64,000 nucleotides of DNA, from positions 23,074-87,073 of the forward strand of contig JAIRYT010000061.1 in assembly GCA_031267675.1 (NCBI GenBank), in the 5' to 3' direction. Within the stretch, counting starts at the first letter, position 1. Every line of letters begins with the position of its first letter. The notes under the pieces are model-generated. The model ran no database searches. It was not told where the DNA came from and worked only from the letters and a program-made list of their open reading frames with translations. A program made the position numbers and the translations under genes. This DNA comes from Treponema sp. Lineage in GTDB: Bacteria; Spirochaetota; Spirochaetia; Treponematales; Breznakiellaceae. Below are positions 43,550-52,185 of this stretch, piece by piece.

Positions 43550-43669
43550 TCAAACACCTCCCGGCGCTCCTTCCAGTTTCCTCTCTGTCGCCGAAATCCC
43601 TTTTTTAATCTCCGCGGATGACCGGGCCGGCAGGGGCGAAAACGGATTCATTCTAACAGGGACCGCCAT
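43550..43669 (-). CDS. Short reading frame preceding the DUF1016 fragment
   Basis: 39 codons (MAVPVRMNPFSPLPARSS, then EIKKGISATERKLEG) whose TGA is immediately followed by the DUF1016 ATG. No strong ribosome site and no recognised family; perhaps a remnant of another island gene. Confidence 0.3.
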   Translation of the reverse strand: MAVPVRMNPFSPLPARSSAEIKKGISATERKLEGAPGGV

Positions 43670-43709
43670 AATTATCAATATCACCTATCAAGGAATAAGG
43701 TACAACACC

Positions 43710-43770
43710 GGTTGATCAAATCTCTGTGGTGTGCCAGACTGGAAAAGCCCGGATGGTGGAATTGGCGGGC
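43710..43770 (+). repeat. Direct repeat, right copy (partial tRNA-Leu)
   Basis: Diverged copy of 41470-41530 including the first ~20 nt of the tRNA gene (GGATGGTGGAATTGG), then unrelated sequence. It marks the right end of the island. Confidence 0.78.
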
Positions 43771-43841
43771 GATGAAAACAAGATAGAGCGTTCATGACAC
43801 TGACAAAAGCTGGTATAGGAATGAGTATATTATGAAAAGCA

Positions 43842-43855
43842 CCCCCCCCCCCCCC
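43842..43855 (+). repeat. Homopolymer tract of 14 C
   Basis: Lies 7 nt after ATG 43832 (AGGA site 11 nt upstream). At 14 C the frame ends after 10 codons. At 13 C it would read straight into the radical-SAM gene, giving a 325-residue protein. Confidence 0.9.
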
Positions 43856-43898
43856 TCCATATAGCGTAAGTAAAAAGAGCGGCGCTGCATATGGCGCT

Positions 43899-44810
43899 TT
43901 GTTTTCGTGGTTTGCCCCCGTCCTGTCGCTGGTAAAGCTTCTGTACCGAAAGATTCTGCCCATGCCGTTACGGCGCCTTTTGTGGATTCCGCGAATGTAT
44001 GTCATCAACAGCTTTGCCGGCAAGGCAAAGCCGGGAAAATTTAAATTCGAGGTACACATCTGCGAGCACTGTAATTTAAATTGCGCAAGCTGCAACCATT
44101 TTTCGCCGCTCGCAGGCGAAAGTTACCTTAACGTTGAATCCTACCAAAAGGACTGCGCGCGAATTTCTGATTTAACAAAGGTTGAACTGGTACGCCTTAT
44201 GGGCGGCGAACCACTACTGCATCCCCGGCTTGTCGAAATAGTAAAAATCAGCCGGCGGTTTTTTGACACTGCCCATATAGAAATTGTTACCAACGGAATC
44301 CTCCTGCCAAGGCAGCCTGCCGCATTTTGGGAAACCTGTAAAGAAGAAGCCGTTACGGTTTTTATCAGCAAATATCCGGTAAAACTGGATCTTGACGCCA
44401 TAGATGATTTGGCAAAACAGTACGGCGTTCAAATAGTTTATACAACCAATATCGATAAAACCAATACGTGGAGAAAGGAACCGCTGGATGTATCAGGGGC
44501 AGGCAAAGCAAAAACCAATTTTATGGTTTGTTACAAGGCTAACAACTGCATTCAGTTAAAAGACGGAAAGCTTTTTACCTGCCAGCAGGCGGCATACATC
44601 AATCACTTTAATGATTTTTTTCATACCAGCCTTGAAATAACAAACAAAGACTATATCTCGATATACGAGGCCGCAACCATCGATGAAATAGCGCGGTTTT
44701 TGGCGCGGCCCATTCCGTTTTGCAGATACTGTGTGCTGGGTTTAAATCACGCGTCGTACCTTGGGCATCAATGGGCCGTATCGCAGAGGAATATCGCCGA
44801 ATGGACATAA
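43899..44810 (+). CDS. Radical SAM protein with SPASM-like C-terminus (switched by poly-C)
   Basis: The [4Fe-4S]/SAM motif is in HICEHCNLNCASC (CxxxCxxC), followed by RLMGGEPLLHP. A C-terminal cysteine cluster (MVCYKANNC, LFTCQQAAY, FCRYCVLG) suggests an extra Fe-S site. Residues before the core are basic and hydrophobic. No proper start lies at 43899 (a TTG without a ribosome site), whereas ATG 43832 has one and is out of frame by a single C of the 14-C tract. The gene is therefore probably OFF as sequenced, or the tract is miscounted. Similar proteins sit in surface-polysaccharide loci, but the role here is unknown. Confidence 0.75.
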   Translation: MFSWFAPVLSLVKLLYRKILPMPLRRLLWIPRMYVINSFAGKAKPGKFKFEVHICEHCNLNCASCNHFSPLAGESYLNVESYQKDCARISDLTKVELVRLMGGEPLLHPRLVEIVKISRRFFDTAHIEIVTNGILLPRQPAAFWETCKEEAVTVFISKYPVKLDLDAIDDLAKQYGVQIVYTTNIDKTNTWRKEPLDVSGAGKAKTNFMVCYKANNCIQLKDGKLFTCQQAAYINHFNDFFHTSLEITNKDYISIYEAATIDEIARFLARPIPFCRYCVLGLNHASYLGHQWAVSQRNIAEWT

Positions 44811-44835
44811 TCTAACACAACAGAAAAGACCGGTG

Positions 44836-45303
44836 TTACACCCGTTCACGGACGGCGACGTTTATTTCGATTTTTCCGTTTTCGCCCAGTTCCATGGGAA
44901 CAATCAACGCTTCCACTTCGCGGTTGGAAATTTCCATGTTTTCGCCGTTAAAAAGCGCCGGCGGGGTAAGGTCAAACTTAAAGCCCAAATCGTGGAGCTT
45001 GGTTACCGCCTGAGCCGTGATCATGTTGGCAAGCTCGGTAATTGTCGCCTTTGCCATTTCGTCAAGCTGGGTAAATTCTTCGCCGTTCATTGTGCCGGCT
45101 ACATAGAGGGCGGTTTTTTTGGTCATGTCAAAAAGCACCCGGCCTTCTACATCTCCCGCGAGCCCTACCAGGGCGGCGACGCCCATAATCTGCATGGTGG
45201 TGGATTTAAGGTAGAGATCCCCGCGCTTAACCTCGGTATTCAGCACTTCTTTTAAAATATTAAACGCTGCTTCGACAAAGGGGTTAATGTATTCGACTCT
45301 CAT
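44836..45303 (-). CDS. cheX: CheX-family CheY-P phosphatase of the main chemotaxis operon
   Basis: 155 residues that dephosphorylate CheY-P. Catalytic ExxN is in TITELANMI, with family regions MQIMGVAALVGLAGD and EGRVLFDMT. It is third in the cheA-cheW/R-cheX operon. In other treponemes a cheY gene follows; here the operon stops and a radical-SAM gene converges on it. The CheY for the motor must be encoded elsewhere, perhaps at 29856 or 5435. Confidence 0.9.
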   Translation of the reverse strand: MRVEYINPFVEAAFNILKEVLNTEVKRGDLYLKSTTMQIMGVAALVGLAGDVEGRVLFDMTKKTALYVAGTMNGEEFTQLDEMAKATITELANMITAQAVTKLHDLGFKFDLTPPALFNGENMEISNREVEALIVPMELGENGKIEINVAVRERV

Positions 45304-45340
45304 AAGCTTCTCCTGTTAATGTCTGTTTTGCCTGTATTAT

Positions 45341-46615
45341 TCACGGATGCATGTACGCCGACAAGGGCTGCCGCGCCGCGGAACGCCATTGAGATTCGGG
45401 TAATTCTTCGTTTCTTCCCACGATGATCATACCCTTGTGTTTTAGTTTTTCGCCGAACTCGGCCTGCAATGTTCCCTGGCTTTCCACGGGAAGAAAAGAA
45501 AGCAGATCGCGCACCAGAATAACATCAAGCTCGGGAAGCGAGTTGTCGTTCCGGATATCATGATATTCAAATAAAATTGAATCTTTAATCTCCTGGTTAA
45601 AACTATATCCGTTAGCGGCCCTGACCATGTACGAGCGGCAATATCCGGGCACATCTTCCAGGTCAAACAGCATATTGGGCGCCTGCGAAATTATTAAAAG
45701 ATCGTTATCGTTGGCCCAAATTTTTATTCTGCAGTCCGGATACCGTTCCTTAAGTATGCAGGCAAGCGAATAGGTTTCATGGCCCTTGCCGCAGCCGGCG
45801 TTCCACACATTTATCTGGGTAGAAGCGGAATCGGGCAGCGCGGCCTTTACCAGAGCGGCGTACTCCTCGCTCCAGAAAGAGCCAGAACAGGGTGAATAAA
45901 AACCCGCCAAAAAATCATCGGCTTCCCTGCTGTCCTTAAGTTGAAGCGCCTCTCCGGCGCGTCCCGTGCTCCAGGCGGCATAGCGCGAACGCAGCCAGTT
46001 TTCGTTGATTTCGCCGGGATAAAAATGCTTAAGCGCGGGAAGGCTTTGGCGGATAAAGTCCAGCGCCGATTCTGCTTTGGCGGCCGGTTCCACATAACTG
46101 TCTACTGTATCGCGCTTGCCCTTGTCATCATCGCCCACGCTGAATATCCGCACCATGTCAAGAATGATGTAGAGATTCCCTTCTTTTTCAACAACGCCGC
46201 TGATAAACTTAATGTTAATATCGCCAAATATCGGGTGGGGCGGCTGAATCGAGGCGGAATTAATTCCCACCACTTTATCGATCCTGTCTACAATGGTTCC
46301 GTAAACGCGCTCGTCAATGCGCAGAATAAGCATGTTTTCGACGCTTCGTTCCTCGGCCGGAAGGTGAAAGAAATTCCGCAAATCAACAATGGGAATAATG
46401 TCGCCGCGCAGGTTATACACGCCCCGCACATACGAAGCGGTATTGGGCACATAGGTAAACTTGTCGGCTTTGGCGATTTCTTTTATGTTCATAATGTCTA
46501 CGCCGTAATCTTTTCCGCCCAAAGAAAAAGTGATCATCTTAAAGTCTACATCGTCGGCGCGTTCTTTTTGCTCCTTGAGTTCCGTGTTTAACTGGACCAG
46601 ATCTTTTACCGCCAT
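45341..46615 (-). CDS. cheW: CheW-CheR fusion protein
   Basis: 424 residues: an N-terminal CheW coupling domain (about 20-170; DFKMITFSLGGKDYGVDI, YNLRGDIIPIVDLR) linked to a CheR-like methyltransferase fold. The latter has WNAGCGKGHETYSLACIL at the SAM-binding loop and VILVRDLLSFLP at the position of the CheR NxxxY-like region. Such fusions are characteristic of spirochaetes and were shown in Treponema denticola to help build chemoreceptor arrays. Whether this one methylates receptors is uncertain. Abuts cheA (stop/start at 46615). Confidence 0.88.
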   Translation of the reverse strand: MAVKDLVQLNTELKEQKERADDVDFKMITFSLGGKDYGVDIMNIKEIAKADKFTYVPNTASYVRGVYNLRGDIIPIVDLRNFFHLPAEERSVENMLILRIDERVYGTIVDRIDKVVGINSASIQPPHPIFGDINIKFISGVVEKEGNLYIILDMVRIFSVGDDDKGKRDTVDSYVEPAAKAESALDFIRQSLPALKHFYPGEINENWLRSRYAAWSTGRAGEALQLKDSREADDFLAGFYSPCSGSFWSEEYAALVKAALPDSASTQINVWNAGCGKGHETYSLACILKERYPDCRIKIWANDNDLLIISQAPNMLFDLEDVPGYCRSYMVRAANGYSFNQEIKDSILFEYHDIRNDNSLPELDVILVRDLLSFLPVESQGTLQAEFGEKLKHKGMIIVGRNEELPESQWRSAARQPLSAYMHP

Positions 46616-48951
46616 TAGCGAACTCCCTCCCGAATTCTGCGCTGTTCCGCTTCCTTTCGCTGCCCCAGTTCCAAAAGCTGGCTTACATCAATGATCAGCG
46701 ACACCGAGCCGTCCCCCAAAATGGACGCGCCGGCAATTCCCGGCGAATTGGTAAATTGATCCCGCAGCGGTTTAATTACCACATCTTCCTCGCCAATAAG
46801 GCTGTCAACAACAAAACCCATTTTCTTTTCGGCGGTTCCGACAATTACGACAAAGTAAAATTCCGTCTGTTCTTTGGTACGTATGCCAAAGAGCCGGTTA
46901 AGGCGCAGCAGCGAAATAACATCATTGCGCACATTGATCACTTCGTAGTTATCGATAAGTTTGACATCTTCCGGTTTTATGCGCAGGCTTTCGATAACGC
47001 TGGTAATCGGTATTGAATAAATTTCTGTTCCAACCCTTACCAGCAGGCCCTGAATAATCGCCAGGGTAAGCGGCAGTTTAATGGTAAACCTGGTGCCCTT
47101 TCCTGTTTCTGAATTAACGGTTACCGTGCCGTTTAGTTTTTCGATTGAGCGGCGCACGACATCGAGTCCGACTCCCCGGCCGGAAATGGCGGTAACTTGT
47201 TTGGCGGTCGAAAAACCGGGTTCAAAGATAAGATTAAACGCTTCGGCGTCGGAAAGTATTTTGCCGGGACTAATAAGACCGCGCTCGATTGCTTTTGTCT
47301 TTACCGATTCAACATCTATTCCCTTGCCGTCGTCGGCAATTTCGATGACAATCATGTTGCCTTCGTTGGCCGCCTTAAGCAGCACGCGGCCTTCTTCCGG
47401 TTTTCCGGCGGCCTTGCGCTCGGCGGCGCTTTCGATACCGTGGTCCACCGAATTCCGCACCGAGTGCATAATGGGATCCAGCAGATCTTCAATGACCGAT
47501 TTGTCAAGTTCGGTATCTTCGCCTTCAATAATCAGATTGATTTTTTTATTGAGTGATTTGGAAAGGTCGCGCACCAGCCGGGGAAAGCGGCTAAAGATCT
47601 GGCTGATCGGAACCATGCGGATACGCATTACGCCTTCCTGCAGTTCGGCGGTAATGCGCCCAAGGTTTTGGCTGGTGGAACGGACCTTGCCTACCGTTGT
47701 TTTAAGGCCTACCTCAAAGCTGTCAAAGATCGAAAAAATATCCCCGTACTGATCGCCGATTTCCTTGCGTATATCCTTGATCGAACGGCCGTCCTGAATG
47801 CTTTCAAGATACGCGGGAAGGCTGTCAAAAAGGTCTTTGATTTTTTCGCGGTATGTGGTTTCAAGAACCCGCAGCTGGTTAACCATGCCTGAGAATTCAC
47901 TGGTAATCTGGTTAAAGGTTGCCTTGGTAATGACCGTTTCCGACACCATGTTTAGAAGCGCGTCTATACGTTCCGAGTCGACCCGCAGTATAGAACCGGC
48001 TTCTTTGCCCGCTTTTGCCGCATCCGCCGAAGCGGCGGTTTTTTTTGCATCACGCGTATCCTGCGCGGGCGTCGCGGCCGCAGGAGCGGGAGCCTCAACC
48101 GCCGCAGGAGCGGGAGGAGCAGATTGCGCCGCCGCCAACAAGCCCTTTGCGGGGGCGGCGCGAAGCTCGTCAATGTTTTTTACCGTACTGGATACGGTAA
48201 CATCTGAAATGGTAACACATTGCTGCAGTTCGCCGGGCGCTTTGGCGCTGGCAATATAGTAATCAACCGTGGGAAAAAAGGTGTCCTCGTAAAATTGTTC
48301 AAATTCGGGGTGTGTTTTAAGAATCGACCCCATCCCCTTGAGCACCGCGTAACACTGGATGCCTCCCACCGTATTCATGAGGGAATTTTCATCAAACTGA
48401 ACGGAAACACAGTAGACCGGATCCGAAGAAGCTTCTTTAAGTTCCTGAATTTCCGCCCCGGAAAGCCCGGCCTGACCTGCCGGAGGAGTCGCCGGGACAG
48501 GAACCGGGGCCTGAGCCGCCGGAGCCGGTTTTGGCTTTGCGCCGCCTTTTTTGCCCTCGGGAATCAGCGCTTCAAGCCGGGTTTCCATTTGGGAAGTATC
48601 TTCCTGGTACACGGCTCCGTTCATGCGCTGTTCCAGCATCGCCTTGATAATGTCAATCGCCGCCAAAAGCATATCGACAACATCCTCGTTTATGGCAAGC
48701 TGATCCGAACGAATCGCATCCAGCACATCCTCTACCATGTGGGTAAAATGAGAAAGCTCCATCATCTCAACTGTCGCGGAACCGCCCTTTAGCGTATGAG
48801 CCGCCCGAAAGATTTCGTCTACCGCGTCTTTATTGCCCCCTTCATTCTCCAGCACCAGAACATTCTGTTCCAGCATATCCACCTGTTGCCGGGCTTCGCT
48901 AAAGAAATCTTTGAGCAGTTCTTCATTATTGGGGTCGAGGTAATCACTCAC
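46615..48951 (-). CDS. cheA: Chemotaxis histidine kinase CheA
   Basis: Central kinase of chemotaxis, about 778 residues. An Hpt domain has His52 in FRAAHTLKGGSA. A P2 CheY-binding region (about 195-285) and an Ala/Pro-rich linker follow, then the P3 dimer helices. The ATPase (MHSVRNSVDHGIE, IADDGKGID, GFSTAKQ, GRGVGLDVV) and a CheW-like P5 come last. I choose GTG 48951 (VSDYLDPNNEEL) because it lies just past a promoter; the TTG at 48987 coincides with the -35 box. No Shine-Dalgarno is present. Confidence 0.93.
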   Translation of the reverse strand: MSDYLDPNNEELLKDFFSEARQQVDMLEQNVLVLENEGGNKDAVDEIFRAAHTLKGGSATVEMMELSHFTHMVEDVLDAIRSDQLAINEDVVDMLLAAIDIIKAMLEQRMNGAVYQEDTSQMETRLEALIPEGKKGGAKPKPAPAAQAPVPVPATPPAGQAGLSGAEIQELKEASSDPVYCVSVQFDENSLMNTVGGIQCYAVLKGMGSILKTHPEFEQFYEDTFFPTVDYYIASAKAPGELQQCVTISDVTVSSTVKNIDELRAAPAKGLLAAAQSAPPAPAAVEAPAPAAATPAQDTRDAKKTAASADAAKAGKEAGSILRVDSERIDALLNMVSETVITKATFNQITSEFSGMVNQLRVLETTYREKIKDLFDSLPAYLESIQDGRSIKDIRKEIGDQYGDIFSIFDSFEVGLKTTVGKVRSTSQNLGRITAELQEGVMRIRMVPISQIFSRFPRLVRDLSKSLNKKINLIIEGEDTELDKSVIEDLLDPIMHSVRNSVDHGIESAAERKAAGKPEEGRVLLKAANEGNMIVIEIADDGKGIDVESVKTKAIERGLISPGKILSDAEAFNLIFEPGFSTAKQVTAISGRGVGLDVVRRSIEKLNGTVTVNSETGKGTRFTIKLPLTLAIIQGLLVRVGTEIYSIPITSVIESLRIKPEDVKLIDNYEVINVRNDVISLLRLNRLFGIRTKEQTEFYFVVIVGTAEKKMGFVVDSLIGEEDVVIKPLRDQFTNSPGIAGASILGDGSVSLIIDVSQLLELGQRKEAEQRRIREGVR

Positions 48952-48958
48952 AGCTATA

Positions 48959-48987
48959 ATAATCACCCATTCAAACGTATTCGTCAA
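48959..48987 (-). promoter_or_regulatory. cheA operon promoter
   Basis: Minus strand: TTGACG, 17-nt spacer, GATTAT, then 7 nt to GTG 48951. Confidence 0.5.
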
Positions 48988-49108
48988 GCCTGCTGTTTTG
49001 AAGGTGGTGTTGCTTCCGCTCTAAACTTGATCCGCAAGAATAACCACGGACGACAAACCCCGCGAACATAGCCGGTTTCCACCGGTTTTTGAAAGTTAAC
49101 ACAGCGGG

Positions 49109-49402
49109 TTATGCGGGTACTTGCTCAACCTTAAGGCGGAAGCCCAGGTTATTGAGAACTTTCACTACCGTTAAGAATGACGGATTTCCTCTTTCGGAAA
49201 AGGCTTTATACAGACCTTTTCTGTTTAGGTTTAATTCTCTGGCAAGCCGGGCCATTCCCTTGGAGCGGGCGATATGTCCAATGGTTTTCAGGAGGAATTC
49301 GGGATCATTCTCTTTCAAGGCGCCTTCAAGAAAAGCTATGACATCTTCTTTGGTTTCTATGATTTCCGCAGGGTCCCATTCGGAAACGGTAACTTTTGCC
49401 AT
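49109..49402 (-). CDS. higA: HigA-like antitoxin (orphan)
   Basis: 97-residue DNA-binding antitoxin: SEWDPAEIIETKEDVIAFLE and the helix-turn-helix MARLARELNLNRKGLYKAFS, typical of the addiction-module antidote family downstream of HigB. The start at 49402 is 1 nt after the stop of the higB remnant. The partner toxin has an internal deletion, so this antitoxin is probably unneeded, or kept as a regulator. Confidence 0.85.
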   Translation of the reverse strand: MAKVTVSEWDPAEIIETKEDVIAFLEGALKENDPEFLLKTIGHIARSKGMARLARELNLNRKGLYKAFSERGNPSFLTVVKVLNNLGFRLKVEQVPA

Positions 49403-49403
49403 T

Positions 49404-49543
49404 TTATATCGCCTCCTTTGCCAATTTTTTTGCATTTTCTATGTCCGCGGTCTGGCGTTACTATCGTTGAGGTTTTTGAGCCATTTAATAAACACATCCG
49501 TTCTGTGTATGACCACACTATAAATGTATACTGTGGTACTCAT
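49404..49543 (-). pseudogene. higB: higB toxin remnant with internal deletion
   Basis: N-terminal part (VVIHRTDVFIKWLKNLNDSN) and, in another frame, the C-terminal end DIENAKKLAKEAI before TAA are both readable. The middle, about 55 residues including the catalytic core, is gone. The start is probably GTG 49516, 6 nt past the -10 box. Confidence 0.75.
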
Positions 49544-49551
49544 GTTGTCAA
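49523..49551 (-). promoter_or_regulatory. higBA promoter
   Basis: Minus strand: TTGACA, 17-nt spacer, TACATT. A very good match, so higA is probably still transcribed. Confidence 0.65.
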
Positions 49552-49979
49552 GAGAAATTTCAGGGTTATCGTCCTGGGAATGACCTATTGCAACCCTGTA
49601 CCGTTTTCGGTATTGACGGGATCGCCCGGACCTGCGGTGGTATCGCGGTAGGGACCGCTGCTGAAAATAATCCATTTGTACACCGCATGACCCTTGGTGA
49701 GCAGAAACCATGCCAAGCTGCTCCAAATTCGCTCTATCTTGAGAATTTTCTGCTTGAAAATTTCTTGCCATAAGGTTTGCCCGCGACATGGGAAAGATCT
49801 ATCCGTCAAGTGAAATCGGGAACTTTTTTCCGCGAATTCCGCGAATAGTTCTGTCTTTCGTTCTGTCTTCATTCGCGTTAATTAGCGTAATTCGCGGACC
49901 TTGCCCGCTGTCAATGCGGTTATTGGAGGAAACTGCGGCTTTTGCCGATAAACAAAGCAGAGAACTAAGCGAGGTGCCG
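49552..49979. other. Gene-free spacer with CGCGAATT-type repeats
   Basis: No convincing gene. Contains CCGCGAATTCCGCGAAT, then TTCGTTCTGTCTTCATTCGCG and AGCGTAATTCGCGG words, a second family of short degenerate repeats distinct from the CACGAAC type. Precedes the outer-membrane gene. Confidence 0.5.
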
Positions 49980-51314
49980 ATGAAACCCAGGTTTTTTTTA
50001 GTTGTGGCTGGTTTGGCCGTTTCCTATACGCTTTGTGCGGCCGAAATCACCATTCCCCGGCTTGAGTGGTTTAGCAGGGCCGCTACGGACAAGGGCGAAC
50101 TGGTCGTATCTTCCAGCGCCGACGCCGATTTAGCCGTTAACGGCGGGTACAAGTACGGGATCCGGCTGGGCCTGGGCCTGGAAATTCCCAATATTGAAAA
50201 GGCGCTTTCCTACGGACGGCTGGATATACCGTATGCCGAGACTGCTTCAAACTCTGGATCTGTTGATGAAACATCCTATAATTCCATGGTTGACGAGATG
50301 AATGATCGCGTAAATAACCAGGCGACGCTCTCGTTCAGGATGCTCGAAGCGACCGTGCGCGAACTTTTTAACAAGCCGCTGGAATTCAGTTTTTTTGCGG
50401 GAAAATATGACGCGCTTGCTTCGGGCGACGAATTTGCGGTACGCTTTGGCACGGTTCCCGTGGGAACGGATATGCGCGGTTTCTTCTATTACGCGGACGG
50501 TTTGCGGGTTATTGACCCGGCGGCGAGATCCGCGACCCCCCCGGTGGCAGATCCGGACCCGCGCATACGCTTTAACGGCGCCATCCACAATATAAGCGGA
50601 ACCGGCGTTAAATTAACCTATATGCCGGTGGACTGGATAATTCCGTCGCTGTATATTTATCAGGATATTTCCTTTAAAGATTCCAGAACAGGCAGCTACA
50701 AGACGGGGCATTATTCGGGCGATTTAAAACTGCTTTTAAACAGCGAGCATATCAAGCTCGAAGCCTTTGCCGGAGCCACTTACATAAACGAAAAAACCTC
50801 TACCGCCGGTGAAACAAAAGCCAAAGCGGTGCTGCGCGGGGGGCTTCTTGCCTTTTTTAGTTCGGGCGTGGGCGCGGACCTTCTTTTACAGGCGGGGGTT
50901 CCCTATTGGCGGCAGGACGAAGAATTTGATATTGACAACTGCTACTTTCTTTTGGAACCGCGTTTTCGTTTCGGCATGGCGGGGGTCACCTTAACATTGT
51001 TTTATCACCCGTCCTACTTTAACAATATGGCCATTATTGACGAAGGCGGCAAGCTTGAACACGGATTAAGCGATTTTAACCTAAAACTGTATTTTGGCGA
51101 TCTGGTGACAACGGCGTTTCAGGGCGGTATAGAAGGCACGCTGGAAATGCGGGTTCAGGAAAGCGAAGATATAAAAGTCTGGGTTTCGCCCTTTATAAGC
51201 GCGGTAAGTTCCGGTCTTTACTGGGATTTTAAAATTCGCGTAAATCCGCGGTACTTTACGTCAAACGAAAAAAAACTGGCCGAGGGTTATATTGGAATCA
51301 GGACGAGTTTTTAA
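49980..51314 (+). CDS. Exported protein, probable outer-membrane beta-barrel
   Basis: 444 residues with a signal peptide (FFLVVAGLAVSYTLCAA). The long mature part alternates polar and hydrophobic residues and ends YIGIRTSF, a terminal Phe typical of outer-membrane barrels. Start at ATG 49980 because GAGG precedes it; a longer frame lacks a site and a signal peptide. It is followed 2 nt later by a second exported protein, so the two are co-translated. Function unknown. Confidence 0.68.
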   Translation: MKPRFFLVVAGLAVSYTLCAAEITIPRLEWFSRAATDKGELVVSSSADADLAVNGGYKYGIRLGLGLEIPNIEKALSYGRLDIPYAETASNSGSVDETSYNSMVDEMNDRVNNQATLSFRMLEATVRELFNKPLEFSFFAGKYDALASGDEFAVRFGTVPVGTDMRGFFYYADGLRVIDPAARSATPPVADPDPRIRFNGAIHNISGTGVKLTYMPVDWIIPSLYIYQDISFKDSRTGSYKTGHYSGDLKLLLNSEHIKLEAFAGATYINEKTSTAGETKAKAVLRGGLLAFFSSGVGADLLLQAGVPYWRQDEEFDIDNCYFLLEPRFRFGMAGVTLTLFYHPSYFNNMAIIDEGGKLEHGLSDFNLKLYFGDLVTTAFQGGIEGTLEMRVQESEDIKVWVSPFISAVSSGLYWDFKIRVNPRYFTSNEKKLAEGYIGIRTSF

Positions 51315-51316
51315 AC

Positions 51317-52171
51317 ATGATAAAGCACTTTTTTCTTTTACTGCTGCTTGTTTTTGGTTCACCTCTTTTTGCGATGGAATTTACCACCATAGGGGAGCTG
51401 GGCAATTTTTTCTTTGACATCAAAGACAAAGAGGCAATCGGCGGCGGTACATTTAACGGAACCTATACGCCGTCGGGCAAAATTGAAATAAGCGATTCCC
51501 TTGGCGACACCTTTCGCTTTACCGTCGCTTTGGCGCGCGACAGTGTTCTGCGCAATTCTTTTGGCGGCGAAGTAGAAATAGGCACAACCAATTTTATTTT
51601 TTCCGTCGGGCCGTTTTTGGGGCTTTTTAATTCAAGTGATTATTTAAAACCGGGTATTTCCGGCAGTATGCAGCTTGTATTCCCCGGCGTTGTTTTTGTA
51701 CGCATTGGGGCTGCGGCGACCCTGCCGGGTGTTTCGGGAACCGGCGATTACGAAACCCTGTCCACCGGCGCGGCAGTCGGCTTTTGGCTTCCCAATCTGG
51801 TAAACACCATAAGCTTTACCACCAAAAAATTCAGCATACAGGAAACGCGCGATCGCTACACCGAAGACGCGTTGTATCGCGCGCAGTACCGGGGCGCGGT
51901 GCATTCAAAAAGCAACGCGTATATTGTGGCAATTACCACAGGTTTCCAAATGCTTAAACGAAGATACGAAAATACTTCGTCCGCGGATACAGACGAAATG
52001 CGGTCATTTTTTATGGGGTTTGACACGGAAATTGTGATAAAACCGCTTTTTACCCTTCTGCTGGGCGTTGAAGCTCCCCTGTATTCCTGGGGAAACGCGC
52101 CGCTTGAACGAAAAGACGGCGCGATGTTTTTTAGCGCCTCCGCGGGATTCCGTTATGTCTTTGCGGATTGA
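51317..52171 (+). CDS. Exported protein, probable outer-membrane beta-barrel
   Basis: 284 residues with a signal peptide (FFLLLLLVFGSPLFA). The barrel-like body has glycine/aromatic strands (FSVGPFLGLF, MQLVFPGVVFVRIGAA, FFSASAGFRYVFA). Paired with the preceding gene; possibly two parts of one envelope complex. Function unknown. Confidence 0.65.
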   Translation: MIKHFFLLLLLVFGSPLFAMEFTTIGELGNFFFDIKDKEAIGGGTFNGTYTPSGKIEISDSLGDTFRFTVALARDSVLRNSFGGEVEIGTTNFIFSVGPFLGLFNSSDYLKPGISGSMQLVFPGVVFVRIGAAATLPGVSGTGDYETLSTGAAVGFWLPNLVNTISFTTKKFSIQETRDRYTEDALYRAQYRGAVHSKSNAYIVAITTGFQMLKRRYENTSSADTDEMRSFFMGFDTEIVIKPLFTLLLGVEAPLYSWGNAPLERKDGAMFFSASAGFRYVFAD

Positions 52172-52185
52172 CCTTTAGGCCAAAT

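Noticed and set aside
49585..49872. 95-codon minus-strand reading frame in the spacer before the outer-membrane gene
   Set aside because: Composition is unlike a normal protein, no ribosome site, and it runs through degenerate CGCGAATT repeats.
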